From Karalla daura (taxonomy: Eukaryota; Chordata; Actinopteri; Chaetodontiformes; Leiognathidae), in the NCBI GenBank assembly GCA_029224185.1, contig CM055190.1, forward strand, positions 2,297,108 through 2,361,107: 64,000 nt of DNA. Reading direction: 5' to 3'. The position numbers were made by a program, and so were the translations under genes. Below, in pieces: positions 23,731 to 36,245 of the stretch. Under the pieces are notes generated by a model. That model saw only the letters and a program-made list of their open reading frames with translations, was not told the DNA's origin and did no database searches. Every line of letters begins with the position of its first letter. The first letter of the stretch is position 1.

Positions 23731-24503
23731 ACGTCTGGTAATGGTGCAGATTAGAGCGTATTTCTAAGAGCGAGTTGAAATGCACATCGTCTCATTTCTT
23801 TTCTGAGGCGGAGCTGGTTCCCTGGCTGTAAAAGAAGATGGGCCCGATTTCTTTTAATCTAATGAGCGCGGGGCAGTTAATTCCCCTCTGCCGCGGGGGC
23901 TCCTGGCAGGAGACGGTCTTAGAGGACAGTTTGTTTACAAGGCGGGGAGGTAATAGCGAGACTTGACCTCTCTCGGCTCAGCTCAAGGAAACACGGAGGC
24001 CGGTTTACATGGAACGGCTTGGAGGAAGCAGATTATTAGGTCGGTGGTGAGAGGAACGATGGATAGCAGGGGGGTGAAGGCAGGATGAGTCCGGTCCTCA
24101 CTACAGTTTTGTGTCTCATCCTGTCCTCCACCCCCTCTGTCTTCTCTGCTTTCTATGTTTTATTAATTGTTAGCAAAGAGAAGTTACTCAGCTGTTATGA
24201 AGTATTTTAATAGTTGTTTTCACATACTCCTTTTTACTCTTACTTAACTAATTAAATGGGCATTTACTTTTTACCTCTACCTGACTTATATCATTCTAAA
24301 GTAACTGAGTGACTTGAGTACAACGTTTGGCTACTTTACACACCTCTTGAGGCTGCCACACAATTAACCTCGTTCTGAAGGTGACCTCATGTTACAAACT
24401 AAAACTTTACTGTTGAAACAAAGCAGTATTTTTTATTAACCATTTTATTTTAAACATACTAGTTTGCACCATATGTTTCATGTATAGCACAAATGACCTC
24501 AGC

Positions 24504-25750
24504 TACACTATATTACCAAAAGTATTCGCTCACCCATTCAAATGATCAGAATCAGGTGTCCTAATCACTTGGCCTGGCCCCAGGTGTATAAATTCAAGCA
24601 CTCAGGCACGCAGACTGTGAAACAAGACATTTGTGAAAGAATGGGCTGCTCTCAGGAGCTCAGTGAATTCCAGCGTGGAACTGTCATAGGATGCCACTTG
24701 TGCAACAAATCCAGTCGTGAAATTTCCTCGCTCCTAAATATTCCACAGTCAACTGTCAGCTCTATTATAACAAAATGGAAGCGTTTGGGAACAACAGCAA
24801 CTCAGCCACGAAGTGGTAGGCCACGTAAAGTGACGGAGAGGGGTCAGCGGATGCTGAAGCGCGTAGTGCAAAGAGGTCGCCGACTTTCTGCACAGTCAAC
24901 TGCTACAGAGCTACAAACTTCATGTGACCTTCAGATTAGCCCAAGTACAGTACGCAGAGAGCTTCATGGAATGGGTTTCCATGGCCGAGCAGCTGCAGCC
25001 AAGCCACACATCACCAAGTGCAAGGCGTCGGATGCAATGGTGTAAAGCGCCGCCACTGGCCTCTAGAGCAGTGGAGACGTGTTCTCTGGAGTGATGAATC
25101 ACGCTTTTCCATCTGGCAATCTGATGGGCGAGTCTGGGTTTGGAGGTTGCCAGGAGAACGCTACATTTCAGACTGCATTGTGCCAACTGTGAAATTTGCT
25201 GGAGGAGGAATTATGGTATGGGGTTGTTTTTCAGGAGCTGGGCTTGGCCCCTTCGTTCCAGTGAAAGGAACATTGAATGCTTCAGGATACCAAAACATTT
25301 TGGACAATTCCATGCTCCCAACCTTGTGGGAACAGTTTGGAGCGGGCCCCTTCCTCTTCCAACATGACTGTGCACCAGTGCACAAAGCAAGGTCCATAAA
25401 GACGTGGATGACAGAGTCTGGTGTGGATGAACTTGACTGGCCTGCACAGAGTCCTGACCTGAACCCGATAGAACACCTTTGGGATGAATAAGGGCGGAGA
25501 CTGAGAGCCGGGCCTCCTCGACCAACATCAGTGTGTGACCTCACCAATGCGCTTTTGGAAGAATGGTCAAAAATTCCTATAAACGCTCTCCTCAACCTTG
25601 TGGACAGTCTTCCCAGAAGAGTTGAAGCAGTAATAGCTGCAAAAGGTGGACCGACATCATATTGAATTCAATGAGTTAGGAATGGGATGGCACTTCAGTT
25701 CATAGAATGAGTAAAGGCAGGTGAGCGAATACTTTTGGTAATATAGTGTA
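24504..25750 (+). mobile_element. Tc1/mariner element, copy 1 (full length, inactive)
   Basis: A 1.25-kb element with perfect 31-bp terminal inverted repeats (24504-24534 and 25720-25750, counting the flanking TA). The ends read CACTATATTACCAAAAGTAT. It sits in a TA target. The single transposase gene between them is broken. It is about 97% identical by eye to the copy at 56467-57710 and in the same orientation. Confidence 0.95.
24641..25665 (+). pseudogene. Tc1-family transposase, copy 1 (frameshifted, nonsense)
   Basis: This is a cut-and-paste DNA transposase that would bind the terminal repeats and insert at TA. From ATG 24641 it has an N-terminal helix-turn-helix (about residues 24-48, SREISSLLNIPQSTVSSI), a GRPRK linker motif (59-63), and a DDE domain with WSDESRF, FQHDCAPVHKARS and DLNPIEHLWDE. 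The two last acidic residues are 34 residues apart (DD34E). Reading needs two frame changes within 25021-25060, and TAA at 25489-25491 interrupts the frame just after the catalytic E. The last coding triplets are PTSY before TGA 25663-25665. Family length (about 340 residues) fits. It cannot make an active enzyme. Confidence 0.92.
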
Positions 25751-26384
25751 TCTCTATTCAATTGTATAGGAATGACTGTTATTTAACAAGGTGCATTTGT
25801 GATTTAAGAATAGAAACTTTCTATCTTATTCAGCAAGAACACATCCACATTTATTCATGAGAAAGGAAAATAAATATCCATAATGTTTGCATCAAGACTT
25901 GTAGCGGTAAAACAAGTGAAAAGAACAACAAAACAACCTGCTCAGAGTAATGAATGTAACCAAATACTGACATATGCTGAACACTAATGACAAACAAACG
26001 TCAGAAATGCAGGAACTCAATGAGTAAAGGTTTGCTCATACTGTCATTAACACTCTCCTCTCACAAACAAGTTCATATATCAGATCCCCAGCCAACATGT
26101 CTTAGCATTTATCTTCAAATCACTGAAGTAATCAATCAATCGTCTTACCGAGCTTCTGGATTCGTCAGTAGACTGGAGGGTTGCTCAACTCTCTCCGGAG
26201 TCTGAGTTCATCCGGCGTCCATGTCTGTTGTTAAAACAAGTGAACACCACAGCCCGTTGCTCCTGCTCCTGCAAAGATCCACACATTTGTTTTAGCAGGT
26301 TTACCTGGTTGTGTTGTCTCGGTGAAAATCTCACACGCCAACAAAATTCCGTTTCCATGTTGTATAACGCCTTTGGATCGGTAG
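25751..26384. other. Stretch between Tc1 copy 1 and the 33-bp array
   Basis: No gene is recognised. At its right edge cggtagc (26379-26385) and gctaccg (26392-26398) form a 7-bp stem around a 6-base loop, at the entry into the tandem array. Confidence 0.4.
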
Positions 26385-26690
26385 CTAGCTTGCTACCGAG
26401 CTGGCTTACCGAGCTACCTAGCTTGCTACCGAGCTGGCTTACCGAGCTACCTAGCTTGCTACCGAGCTGGCTTACCGTGCTACCTAGCTTGCTACCGAGC
26501 TGGCTTACCGGGCTAACTAGCTTGCTACCGAGCTGGCTTACCGTGCTACCTAGCTTGCTACCGAGCTGGCTTACCGGGCTACCTAGCTTGCTACCGAGCT
26601 GGCTTACCGGGCTACCTAGCTTGCTACCGAGCTGGCTTACCGGGCTACCTAGCTTGCTACCGAGCTGGCTTAATGAGCTACCTAGCTTGT
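26385..26690 (+). repeat. 33-bp minisatellite, nine full units plus a partial tenth
   Basis: Units start at 26385, 26418, 26451, 26484, 26517, 26550, 26583, 26616 and 26649, each opening ctagcttgctaccgagctgg (with ctaac and taatg variants). Because 33 is a multiple of three, both strands stay open: 11-residue repeats LPSLLPSWLTG (plus) and KLGSPVSQLGS (minus). I treat these frames as by-products of the repeat, not as genes. Confidence 0.95.
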
Positions 26691-26700
26691 TGAGTCTCAT

Positions 26701-27270
26701 AACGTGACGAAAAGTGAAGAAAATCACGGGAAACTCACATGACATCTTCTGACACCCTATCGATGTTTAAGCATGGTCTGCACCTTAAAAACAGTTGACC
26801 GTTTTGCTGGAGAGTGTCCCGTAGTGTGCAAAAGGAAAGCCGGCTAGCTCAGCTAGCTTGCAGAGCTACCTGGGCGTCCAGGAACGTGACGAAAAGTAAA
26901 GAAAGTCTCGGGGAAACTCACGGGGAATCTTCGGACACCCTGTCGATGTTTAAGCATGGTCTGCACCTTATAAAACACTCAGCGGTGTTGCTGGAGAGTG
27001 TCCTGTGGTGTGCTACAGGCAAGCGGGCTGACCAGATAGTTCAGCTAGTCGGTTAGCTGTGCTAGCTTGCTGAGCTACCTGAGCGTCTAGGTCAGGAACG
27101 TGACCAAAAGTGAAAAAAAAAACATTTCCCGAGAAAATCACGGGAAACTCACAGGACATCTTCTGACACCCTGTCAATATTTTTACATGGTCTGCACCTT
27201 ACAACACTCGGTAGTTTTGCTGGAGACTGACTGTAACCACATTACAGGCACCCGCTAGCCGGCCGTGTTG
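26701..27270 (+). repeat. Three tandem units of about 180-210 bp
   Basis: Units start at aacgtgac: 26701, 26883 and 27097. Each has the same order of blocks: aacgtgacgaaaagtgaag, gggaaactcac, gacaccctgtcgatgtt, catggtctgcacctta, ttgctggagagtgtcc. In the first two units this is followed by a gctagcttgc...gagctacctg segment. That last segment resembles the 33-bp unit next door. Divergence increases towards the third unit. Confidence 0.85.
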
Positions 27271-27611
27271 AAGCTTACGTGCACATACACATGTTCTACT
27301 CTGCGCATGCAGAGACTGAAACTTCAAGTTGTAGTTCTGCTTTGACTTTCACTTTAACCATTAATAACAAACCATTAATAACAAAATGACAGTCTTATTG
27401 CTAGGTTCAGACCATGGTACAAGAGACTTTTGTCAGCAAATACACTGTCAAAATACTTTTAGAAACATGAAACTTGATTATTGCAGTCACACTTAGTATA
27501 ATACTACAATGAAAATGAAATATTGTGCCTGGTTTTGCAAAAAAACCTAATTATGGAGTCACTGGAGTTTCATTGGCCTGTCACATGGCCGTCTATCCAT
27601 CTATCTAGCAG

Positions 27612-27719
<108 letters not shown>

Positions 27720-28569
27720 TTCCTTTTTACATATCTGTGTATACATGAAGAGCTTTTTACATATGTGTTAACATGCATATAAATAATGTATTCCGATATT
27801 GTTTCTTAATTTTTCAACTCATTAAATAAGGTGAATAGTACTTTTACTGCCACTATCTGCTTCTGTATTTTGTGTTTCGCAAAATACAGGGGCAGACACC
27901 GGGACAAAACTGTACTGAGCAGCAAAGGTGAGGTCAACCAAGTGTCCAGCGTACAGAAGGAGATAATATTTTGTTTGGGACAATCGTATTCATCACAGAT
28001 GATTTGTGATGATTTGACAGTGATTCAACCTGTTGAATCTCTAGAAAAAGGCTCCTGTCGCCACCGTGCCTGCTGTGTCCAGGCCTTGTGTGTCTGAGCT
28101 TGTGGACCTCATGACAGGCCTCAGAGGACGAGGACAGGTCGACTGTCCAGTCTCCATAAGAACCTCCGTCAATTCTCCATGATCCCCAGTCATCGTCAAT
28201 ATCGTTCTGAGTCAACCACGACACTTTGATCTGCCATATTGGGACGCTTGCCGTAACCAGAGTGTTTGCCCAAGTACAGTGATGCAGGTCTGGCTAAATA
28301 CTGGGCTGACTATCTGAGTTGCCATTTGACTGGATGCAGAGGACAAGCCAGCTTGAAACTGGATTGGTGAACTGGATACGTGGATATGACAAAAACAGGT
28401 GGAGGAGGAAACAAAAAAAATCAAGATGGAGAACAGCCTCCAGATTGGCTGACAATGAGAGTCCATGACAGATGAAGCTATAAAGCTGCATTTCCTGCAC
28501 GGATTAACAGCTCTGACTCTCCACTCATGGATATGAGCAGCCTGACCCTTCACCTGGTCTCTATTGAGA

Positions 28570-28975
28570 AACACACACACACCCAGAAATCAATGGACCT
28601 CTGCACCCATCTCTTATACTTGCTATGGCTTATGTAGCAGTGATAAGAGAGATTCTCCTGCTGCTCCGATACAAATCCATACTCCACCTCCTCCTCGACG
28701 AGCTGCCAGACGTCAGCAACAGTTTCTCAGTACGACGCGAGGAGGTCGCCATCGATCTGCGTCAGAGTTTAACATCTCAACGAGTCTGTCGGCAGGAAGT
28801 CGGCGTCAGCGGGCGTGCAAAGTAAACTCGACGGACCGGGCGGATCGTTTCAAGCAACTGTTCCCAAAGTGCAGCATCCAACTGTCCATTGCTCGGAAAG
28901 GATGAATCTCCACTTTGTGTTACATGTGCAACAAGTGCTACGCAAATAAAGTTTGATTGCTTGATTGAAATGTAA
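28570..28975 (+). repeat. Possible LINE 3' remnant
   Basis: The segment ends gcaaataaagtttgattgct + tgattg, a tail form typical of teleost LINEs. It is preceded by a frame ending RADRFKQLFPKCSIQLS, like the C-termini of some fish LINE ORF2 proteins. Assignment is weak. Confidence 0.35.
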
Positions 28976-29686
28976 ACTGTTAGACATGCAACCAGATAAA
29001 TGATTAGAAATGGGATTTTTCTGTTTGTTTTTTTCTTCTCATTTTTTGTTTCCTTCAACGGTCCCCGTAGTCCAATGTTGGGTTCCTAAATTGGCCCTCA
29101 CCTACCAAAACTTGGAGAACCCTTGGTTTATAGTCTATAAGAGAATGAAAACTTTCCATTTATCTCATAAAACCTCCTGAACCCTGGGCTCACCGAGCTT
29201 GACCCAGTCAATTACTGCAACAAGTGTTGCCCTTGAAGAGTCGCTCTCAAAGTCTGGCCATTTTTCAACATCACAATTGTCTTTTTTTTTTCTTAAATCG
29301 ACGGAGTCTACGCGCATTGACTATGCATGTCTGTCCTTCCGTAATTGATTTGCTTGTAAACACCTTATTAGTGCCGAAATCGCTTTAGGACTCGATAAAC
29401 TCATCTCATTAGGAGGGGAAACGCATTAGTGCTGATTATTATGAAGCTGGAATACCGATGGTACGTCACAGAGCTGGAGTGCAGGGAAGAGAGAGACCCC
29501 CTCCCCACCTCACCCCCCCACCCCCACCCCCCTTCTCCCATCTGAAGAATCTGCATAATCATCCCTTTGTTGGAAACAAACAACACGTTTCCTTCCAACC
29601 TGCTAGGAGCTCCGGGAAGCATGTTAGCAGCCATCTGAGCTGCTCGGTCCATCTGGGCGCTCTTTGTCTCGAGCCACGCATGCTAA

Positions 29687-29695
29687 CGCACACGC

Positions 29696-29759
<64 letters not shown>
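29687..29759 (+). repeat. (CA)n microsatellite
   Basis: About 30 CA dinucleotides after CACG leads. Confidence 0.95.
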
Positions 29760-29763
<4 letters not shown>

Positions 29764-30727
29764 GTGTGCCAGTGGGCAGTGCTGGTGTGAGGTGGCCATC
29801 TGTACTCACACCATCGGCTCCGTCCTGGCGGCTGTCCACGCCATGCCCTGCTTATTTATCACCGTCTGGCACATGGCGATGATGGTAATTGATTTTATTG
29901 AGGCCTCCCCTGGTCACCAACACCTCCCCCTCCTCCCCACAACCTCCCCTCCCCTTCACCTTCACCTCCTCTCTTTTCTCCCAAAACACTCCACACAGTG
30001 GCATCACACTTCAGCCGCGTGTTCGCCTCTTTCCTCTATTACGTGTCAAAACGACAGATCGAGGCCGAGGCAACGAGGCAACGAGGCAGCGAGTCTGAGG
30101 CAACGAGGCGGCGAGGCCTCCATGCATATGGTGCAATTGTGCGTTCAGGCTTGAACGTCTGCATGGAGGAGGAGGAGCAGCAGAAGAAGAAGGAGGAGGA
30201 GGAGGAGGCTTGGCTCTCAGAGGCACAGAGTGGCACTGCAGTGGGACGTCCACGGCTGGTTCAAGCTGAAGGAACCAGGCCGGTCGATAACACCCTGAGG
30301 ACCGGTTCCAGACCGAGCCCTTACAGACTCACTCCACTGCCAGGTCATCTAGTCAGCGAGTCAGTGAATGAGCCCTTCATGGCCCCCTATGGCGACTCAG
30401 CATTAATACTGACTTACTGTAAGGAAGTTACCCATAGTTCAGATCACTGGTAGGCCACATACAGGGGATGCCAACCACAGTATAGGTCTAATAGTTGTTT
30501 TTTTTGCAGCAACATAAACACAGCTTCAACCTCACATGGCCGTATTTTCCCATATTGCCCTGTGTCCAGGCTCACACTGAATACAATCATTATTTTAAAA
30601 CTACCTCTTCGATTAAGACTGACTGATAGTGACTGTAGTAGATTGTACATCAAAAGTCAGTGTCAACAACATGTGGTTGTCAGGGTAACGTAAGAGATGG
30701 AAGTGCTGTTCCATTCATAACATCTGG

Positions 30728-30930
30728 AGCCCTCTCACACTCAGCATCTTCAGCCCTCACACACTCTCACACTCCACATCTGGAGCCGTCAAACACTCAG
30801 CATCTTCAGCCCTCACACACTCTCACACTCAGCATCTGGAGCCCTCACACACTCTCACACTCAGCATCTGGAGCCCTCACACACTATCACACTCAGCATC
30901 TTCAGCCCTTACACGCTCTCTAACACTCAG
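30728..30930 (+). repeat. Minisatellite with units of about 30-37 bp
   Basis: About six imperfect units of the pattern cagcatctggagccctcaca + cactctcacact. Alternating 'ctggagcc' and 'cttcagcc' variants imply duplication of pairs. Confidence 0.8.
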
Positions 30931-30934
30931 CATT

Positions 30935-31140
30935 GGGACTGGCGTGTGTCATCAGTGTGTGAATGTGTGTGAGTGGTTAAGAAGTACTGGCTGGGCAGAT
31001 GGAGCGTGTAAGGCAGCCTCTGCCACCAGTGTAAATGTGTGTGAATGGGTGAATGTGACTTCTTGTAAAAGCACTCTGAGTGGACGTAAAGACTTGGAAC
31101 AGCATGACGAAAGACCCGGTCCATTTACCAGTAGCAGCTC
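30935..31140 (+). mobile_element. Teleost retroposon 3' end ('gtccatttacca' type)
   Basis: The order gtgtgaatgtgtgtgagtgg, gtgtgtgaatgggtgaatgt, gcactctgagtgg and ggtccatttacca matches a 3' end seen throughout teleost genomes (from memory). It is truncated at the 5' side. Confidence 0.55.
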
Positions 31141-31144
31141 ATCA

Positions 31145-32152
31145 CAAGTGACAGGATCGTAGTTGTTCTTAGACCTGGAACCCTTTCACTGGCCAGTGCC
31201 TTGTATTTATATATAAAAAAAAGAAAAATGTTTTTCGACTGTGTGAGGAAAACAAAGTACACATGCCTAGGGAGAGCAGTCAGACTCCATTAAAAAAGGC
31301 TCTTAGTCCATTCAGACAGGAAACCTTCTCAAACTGCCCACATCACCACCGTGTCCAACCTCATTCAAGACACGACAGTTTTGGAAAATGTCCTAATGTC
31401 CTAATAAAATATCCTAATAGTGGTTAGGACATTAAGAGATTCATCCCTCATTCAGTGACAGTGTGGCTAAGATCTCGCCACATTAGGCAGATGAGAAAAT
31501 GAAAACATTGTCCAAAAAACATACAGAAGATTGAGTGAAACCTAAAGTGGCCACGAAATAGTTACGGGATATCTCTCAATAGGCTAATTTATTCATCTGG
31601 AGCGCATCACATCTGCTCCATGGAGCCAGAACAGTCTCAAAAGTAATCGATGCACGCAAAAGGAATCACAAATATATTTTGTGATTTATATGTAAATGTG
31701 ATTCAAAACTCATTTTCAATACACATAAAAATGTTTCAGTTTATTGATACATTTTAAAAATTCATCGAGTGTGAGAATTCAGGAAGATTTATGAAGATAT
31801 TTGTGACTTGTATTTGCGGCTTTCATCAAATTCACATTTGAAAGTTACATTTATATAAGAATTTGCGACCTGCATTTAATTTGCAAACCTCCCCAGTTGC
31901 CATTTATGCACCAATACACCGTGTTGCACACCTTGTGTATTGCATAGTGTTACTAGCTGCCAGAGATTTCCAGTCCTGGTCCCTTTCCTGTGGTTTCAGA
32001 CACTGAAACGCATTAAAAATGTACATTTCGACATTGTGCAAGTGTTTGAGAATCATCATCAAATGGACTTTTTAAGCAGCGTGGTCCAGCAATTATTTGC
32101 AAGAATTGTTTTTTTACTTTTGAGTTTTGGGCCTCCGCAGCCTCTCTCTCTT

Positions 32153-32155
<3 letters not shown>
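31145..32155. other. AT-rich intergenic stretch, no gene seen
   Basis: Contains short repeated words such as gtcctaat (about 31390-31430) and AT-rich sequence at 31640-31880. No exon was recognised. Confidence 0.4.

Positions 32156-32160
<5 letters not shown>

Positions 32161-32200
<40 letters not shown>
32161..32200 (+). repeat. (CA)n microsatellite
   Basis: CA tract preceded by a CT run (32143-32160). Confidence 0.9.
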
Positions 32201-32203
<3 letters not shown>

Positions 32204-32356
32204 AACACACGTCTGGTGATCTCAGAGTCCTCCTTGTACTGCATCAAAGTGCATACATGATTCTAGCAGATTCAGCCTGATCAGCTGAGCTTCAGCAGAC
32301 AGGCTGCTACAGTACAATGCTTCATCTGGGGGAGTGTGTGGAGGGTGTGCAGGCTG

Positions 32357-32358
<2 letters not shown>

Positions 32359-32437
<79 letters not shown>
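32359..32437 (+). repeat. (CA)n microsatellite
   Basis: About 39 perfect CA dinucleotides. Confidence 0.95.
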
Positions 32438-32439
<2 letters not shown>

Positions 32440-33059
32440 ATGCTGCTCGGTCTGCATTGCCATGGCAGCCGCAGACGGCAGCGTCAGGTCTGGCTCCGTG
32501 GTGAAGGCGTTCATCTCCACAGTGACATGTGTCAGGAGTGGGATCTGCCTCCTGCCGCCCAGATGCAGACACACAGCTGTCTTTGTCGTCGTCTCTGGAT
32601 GCAAAAGGTTTAGTTTTGTTGAAAAATACAAAAAGGCTTAGATAGACAGATAGATAACTTCACTGATCTCTGAGGGGAAAGTAGCTTGTTGTAGTACTCC
32701 AGTATACTGAGCACATTGAAAATGAAAATAGATAATAGATAATAGATAATAAAAACAGAAATACAAACAGATTATAGATTTTAAAAAAACAGAATGGGAC
32801 AAGATGATGGTATGAGTGTTATATAAATTTACTAACAGTATATATCAATATAGAAATAATATATAAATATAAGTGTCTGTATTAAAATATATAGTAATGG
32901 TAACAGAATGTGATAATATTCTAAAAATATATTTACAGTATATAGTAGTAGTATAGTATATAGTGGCAGCAACAGTGATAATGACACAATATTCACAATA
33001 ACAGTGAATCATCTAATATTAATCATAATAATAATAGTGTAAACTTAACCAATACAGAC

Positions 33060-33289
<230 letters not shown>

Positions 33290-33679
33290 ATTTTAGAAAC
33301 CTTGACAAGAGCAGAATGAATTCATCTCAGCGGCTGATTGATTTGTTTGTCTGCTGCGTATTATAAAGGTGGGGGTGGGGATGGGGCGGGGGGGCAGAGC
33401 AGAGTAAGATGATGCTTATTTCTACTCGGCAATAAACCCAGACTGAACAGAGGCAATGGCATGAGGGGGGAGGGGGGGGGGTGTCTCAGCCTGCTCTTGA
33501 CCGAGGTCAGACCGAGTTAACGGACAGAAAAGATGATGAAGCTTTCTTACCAGAATATTAAAATCAAAGCATACTTCTGAGTCAAAAACTTGACCCCCCC
33601 ACACCCATGTGTGCAGATATATTTGCCATATATGTATACCATATATGCTACTGGCTCAAACCCAATCTCTACCAGACTC

Positions 33680-33800
33680 TCTCCCTCTCTCTCTCTCTCT
33701 CTCTCGCTCAGATCAGAACAGCTGTAACAGGGCAGCTGGATTGGAGACTGTCCCTGGAAATCAGGAAAGTCTGGTCAGCCTTGAGAATACAGATCAGCTC
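33680..33800 (-). repeat. Possible third copy of the 51.2/53.3-kb dispersed repeat
   Basis: Read on the minus strand: gaccagactttcctgatttc + cagggacagtctcc, then a (GA)n run. This matches the order gaccagacgtcctggatttc, ggacagtcctc, gagaga of the copies at 51185-51395 and 53300-53522. Confidence 0.45.
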
Positions 33801-33959
33801 ACTATTGGATGTCGCTAAAGTTGAACTTCTCTCAACTTTTACCAGTTTTTCTAGTCGCGCCTCTGGTCATCCCCGTCGGCCCAAAAACTGCCAGCATACA
33901 TTGGAAATGAACGGCAGCTAACGTCTTTTTCTTTGGGGGCTGAGGTTGTTTTTGGACCA

Positions 33960-35870
33960 AACAGTGTATGTACATAATTCTAGTGTGCCAGCTGTGTAGC
34001 TCCAACACTCTTCCTGTTGTTATTGTTCCTCTTTTTGGATTCTCTGTCCAGATGTGTTCAGAGTGATGGAACATGAAGAGTGCACTGAAGTCATGTTGCT
34101 CAGGGCACATGATGCACAGCTGGAGACAGACGGGGCAGATGATTTCAGATCTGTCCAAATCCTGAACCTCAGGCTGATGTAATCTTCACAGGTTCGGTTG
34201 TACTGTTTAACCGAAATACCAGAGGCGACCCACGTTGATGAAATTAACTCTAAAGATTGTGTCTTACTTGTTCATTCTACTGGTGACCCCTGAACTCCAC
34301 CAGAACCTTCTAGAAAATCTCTCGACTTTATTTAACAGTCAGAACCGCTGAGGTGAAGAAAAAAATGGCAACACAGAGTTGAGTTCGCTGCCATCTCCGA
34401 GGGCAAGATACAGCTCTGGAGGAACGTTGGGAGCAAAAGTGTCATCGCATTTTCCAGGCTGAGGTTTTTTTTTTGGCACAGAACAAACATTTCAACTGCT
34501 GCCTCCCTCCTGTCACCTTCACAATGCTGCACAACTCCTCCAAGACACCTCCACTTCCTCCAGACAACACCTCCTGTGGATTAGCACCAAAAGAGACTGT
34601 TCTCTTATTTACCAATCTATTTAGACGAGGCAGAGCATGTTAATGAACATGTTAATATGTACATATGTAGGACTGTAGCAGAGGTGGTAATTTCCATCCA
34701 TTGTTCACAGCATAACCCACAGCAGTACATATAAAAGAAAAAGAGAACAGAAAAACTGAAACCTGAAATAGTAAAAAACAAATATAGAAAAAGGTAAGCT
34801 GCAAATTGACTATGGATGGTGGAACTGTTCAGTTTTTTTTAGTGGAAATGACATTTACGTACCAACATTTTGGGCATTCTTAGTTTTACCAAAGTCCTTC
34901 TAGGCAAGTCATGCCACTCGGCAGCCATCTTGGCTAATGCTAATGCTATTTAGTAGACCAGGCCCCTATCTCAATGAATGCAAACCCACACTTTAACATG
35001 ACAACAGAAAACATGATTTCCAGAGAAATTAGACACAAACTGACATAAAAAAGTGGGCTGGACATGCATCTTTCCTGTTACGGATCTACAATACGGAACG
35101 TCTCTGGTTCTACTCACATTTAGCCGAAACGGGCTTGACTGCACATTTCTGGACGAGCATTAAAGTGAATATGTCACAGTTCAGATTGATCCCTCTTTAT
35201 ATATACTCTCTCTATTTAAAGTGCCAAGGCCAGAGTTATGTCAGCTCTCCACCATCAACCATTCACTTCCTTCTCCTTCCTTCCTCCCTGCCAGTGTAAC
35301 TACACCCCATTAAAAAGATGAATTCCTCTCGTGTGCGTTCCCCTCCTCTCCATCCTGCCTCTGTTTTTGTCCCTCTGATCCAGGCTGAACCCGTCTCTGG
35401 TAAACACGGAGACGGCTGAGTGGCTCCGAGAAGAAAGAAGCCCTGGAATCCGCAGCGCGGCTCAGGTCTGACAGCCGCCTGAATGCGTCTTTCTCTCGCC
35501 TGAAAGGACGGCCGCATTTAGCCGCCCGGTGTGACACGTATGCGTGACACATCTGGCTACGTTCTCTCCCCTGGATTAGGCACAATTAAAAAAAAAAAAA
35601 AAAAAGGAGCAGCATCCCCTCGTTCCCGGCAGCCGGCCTCCCTGCCTCGTTGTCTGGGATAAGCAGGCAGACGGATCAGGAGTGATGGAGCTCTGCTGCA
35701 AAATAAATAAATAATAAACAAAAAAATAAGCAGAAAAACAGAGGTTAAAAGATGAGACAGGTAGGACGGACCTGAGCAGCCTATGATCCATATGTGCACT
35801 GGCCTCCTGGGCCCGGGAATGAGCTCCTAGCCTCTATTAATTTATTTTACATATGTATATCCCACATTCA
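33960..35870. other. Intergenic stretch, no gene seen
   Basis: Open frames are short and without domain signatures. There is an A18 run at 35587-35605. Confidence 0.4.
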
Positions 35871-36010
35871 TAGATATATAACAGAAACATATATGCATAT
35901 ATATACTGTATATATATATATATATACACATATGAATATACACATACATATACATGTATACATAAACATATAGTTCCAATGTTTATAGCATATAATACGG
36001 TATAAATTTC
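35870..36010. repeat. AT-rich (TATA/CATA) stretch
   Basis: Low-complexity alternating TA/CATA sequence. Confidence 0.7.
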
Positions 36011-36039
36011 AGTTGTACATATGACACTTTTTTGCAGTG

Positions 36040-36245
36040 TTCCACCATTAAGAGGAAAGTGAACCTCTTTAATGCCTTGTGTTGTTATTGTTATTGCTAC
36101 TATTGTTATCTTTGTTTCACACTTAACGCCTTGTGTTTTTCTTCATGTCCTTCATGTCGTTCCTGACCTTCCTCAACAATCTGTTGCCAATAAAGACAGT
36201 TCTATTCTATTCTATTCTATTCTATTCTATTCTGTTCTATTCCAT
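36040..36245 (+). repeat. Probable LINE 3' tail ending in (TTCTA)n
   Basis: The text gttgccaataaagacagttc is followed by about eight ATTCT pentamers. It is the same tail type as 16170-16312. Confidence 0.5.

Noticed and set aside
24542..24640. Upstream ATG (24542) as transposase start
   Set aside because: The frame starts just inside the terminal repeat. The family start MGCSQELSEF at 24641 (MGRSQELSEF in copy 2) is the usual one.
26385..26690. CRISPR-like regular repeat
   Set aside because: The units are contiguous with no variable spacers, and the genome is a vertebrate's.
28120..28250. Minus-strand frame with WLTQNDIDDDWGSWRID
   Set aside because: Composition is odd but there is no match to a known domain and no convincing exon boundary; left uncalled.
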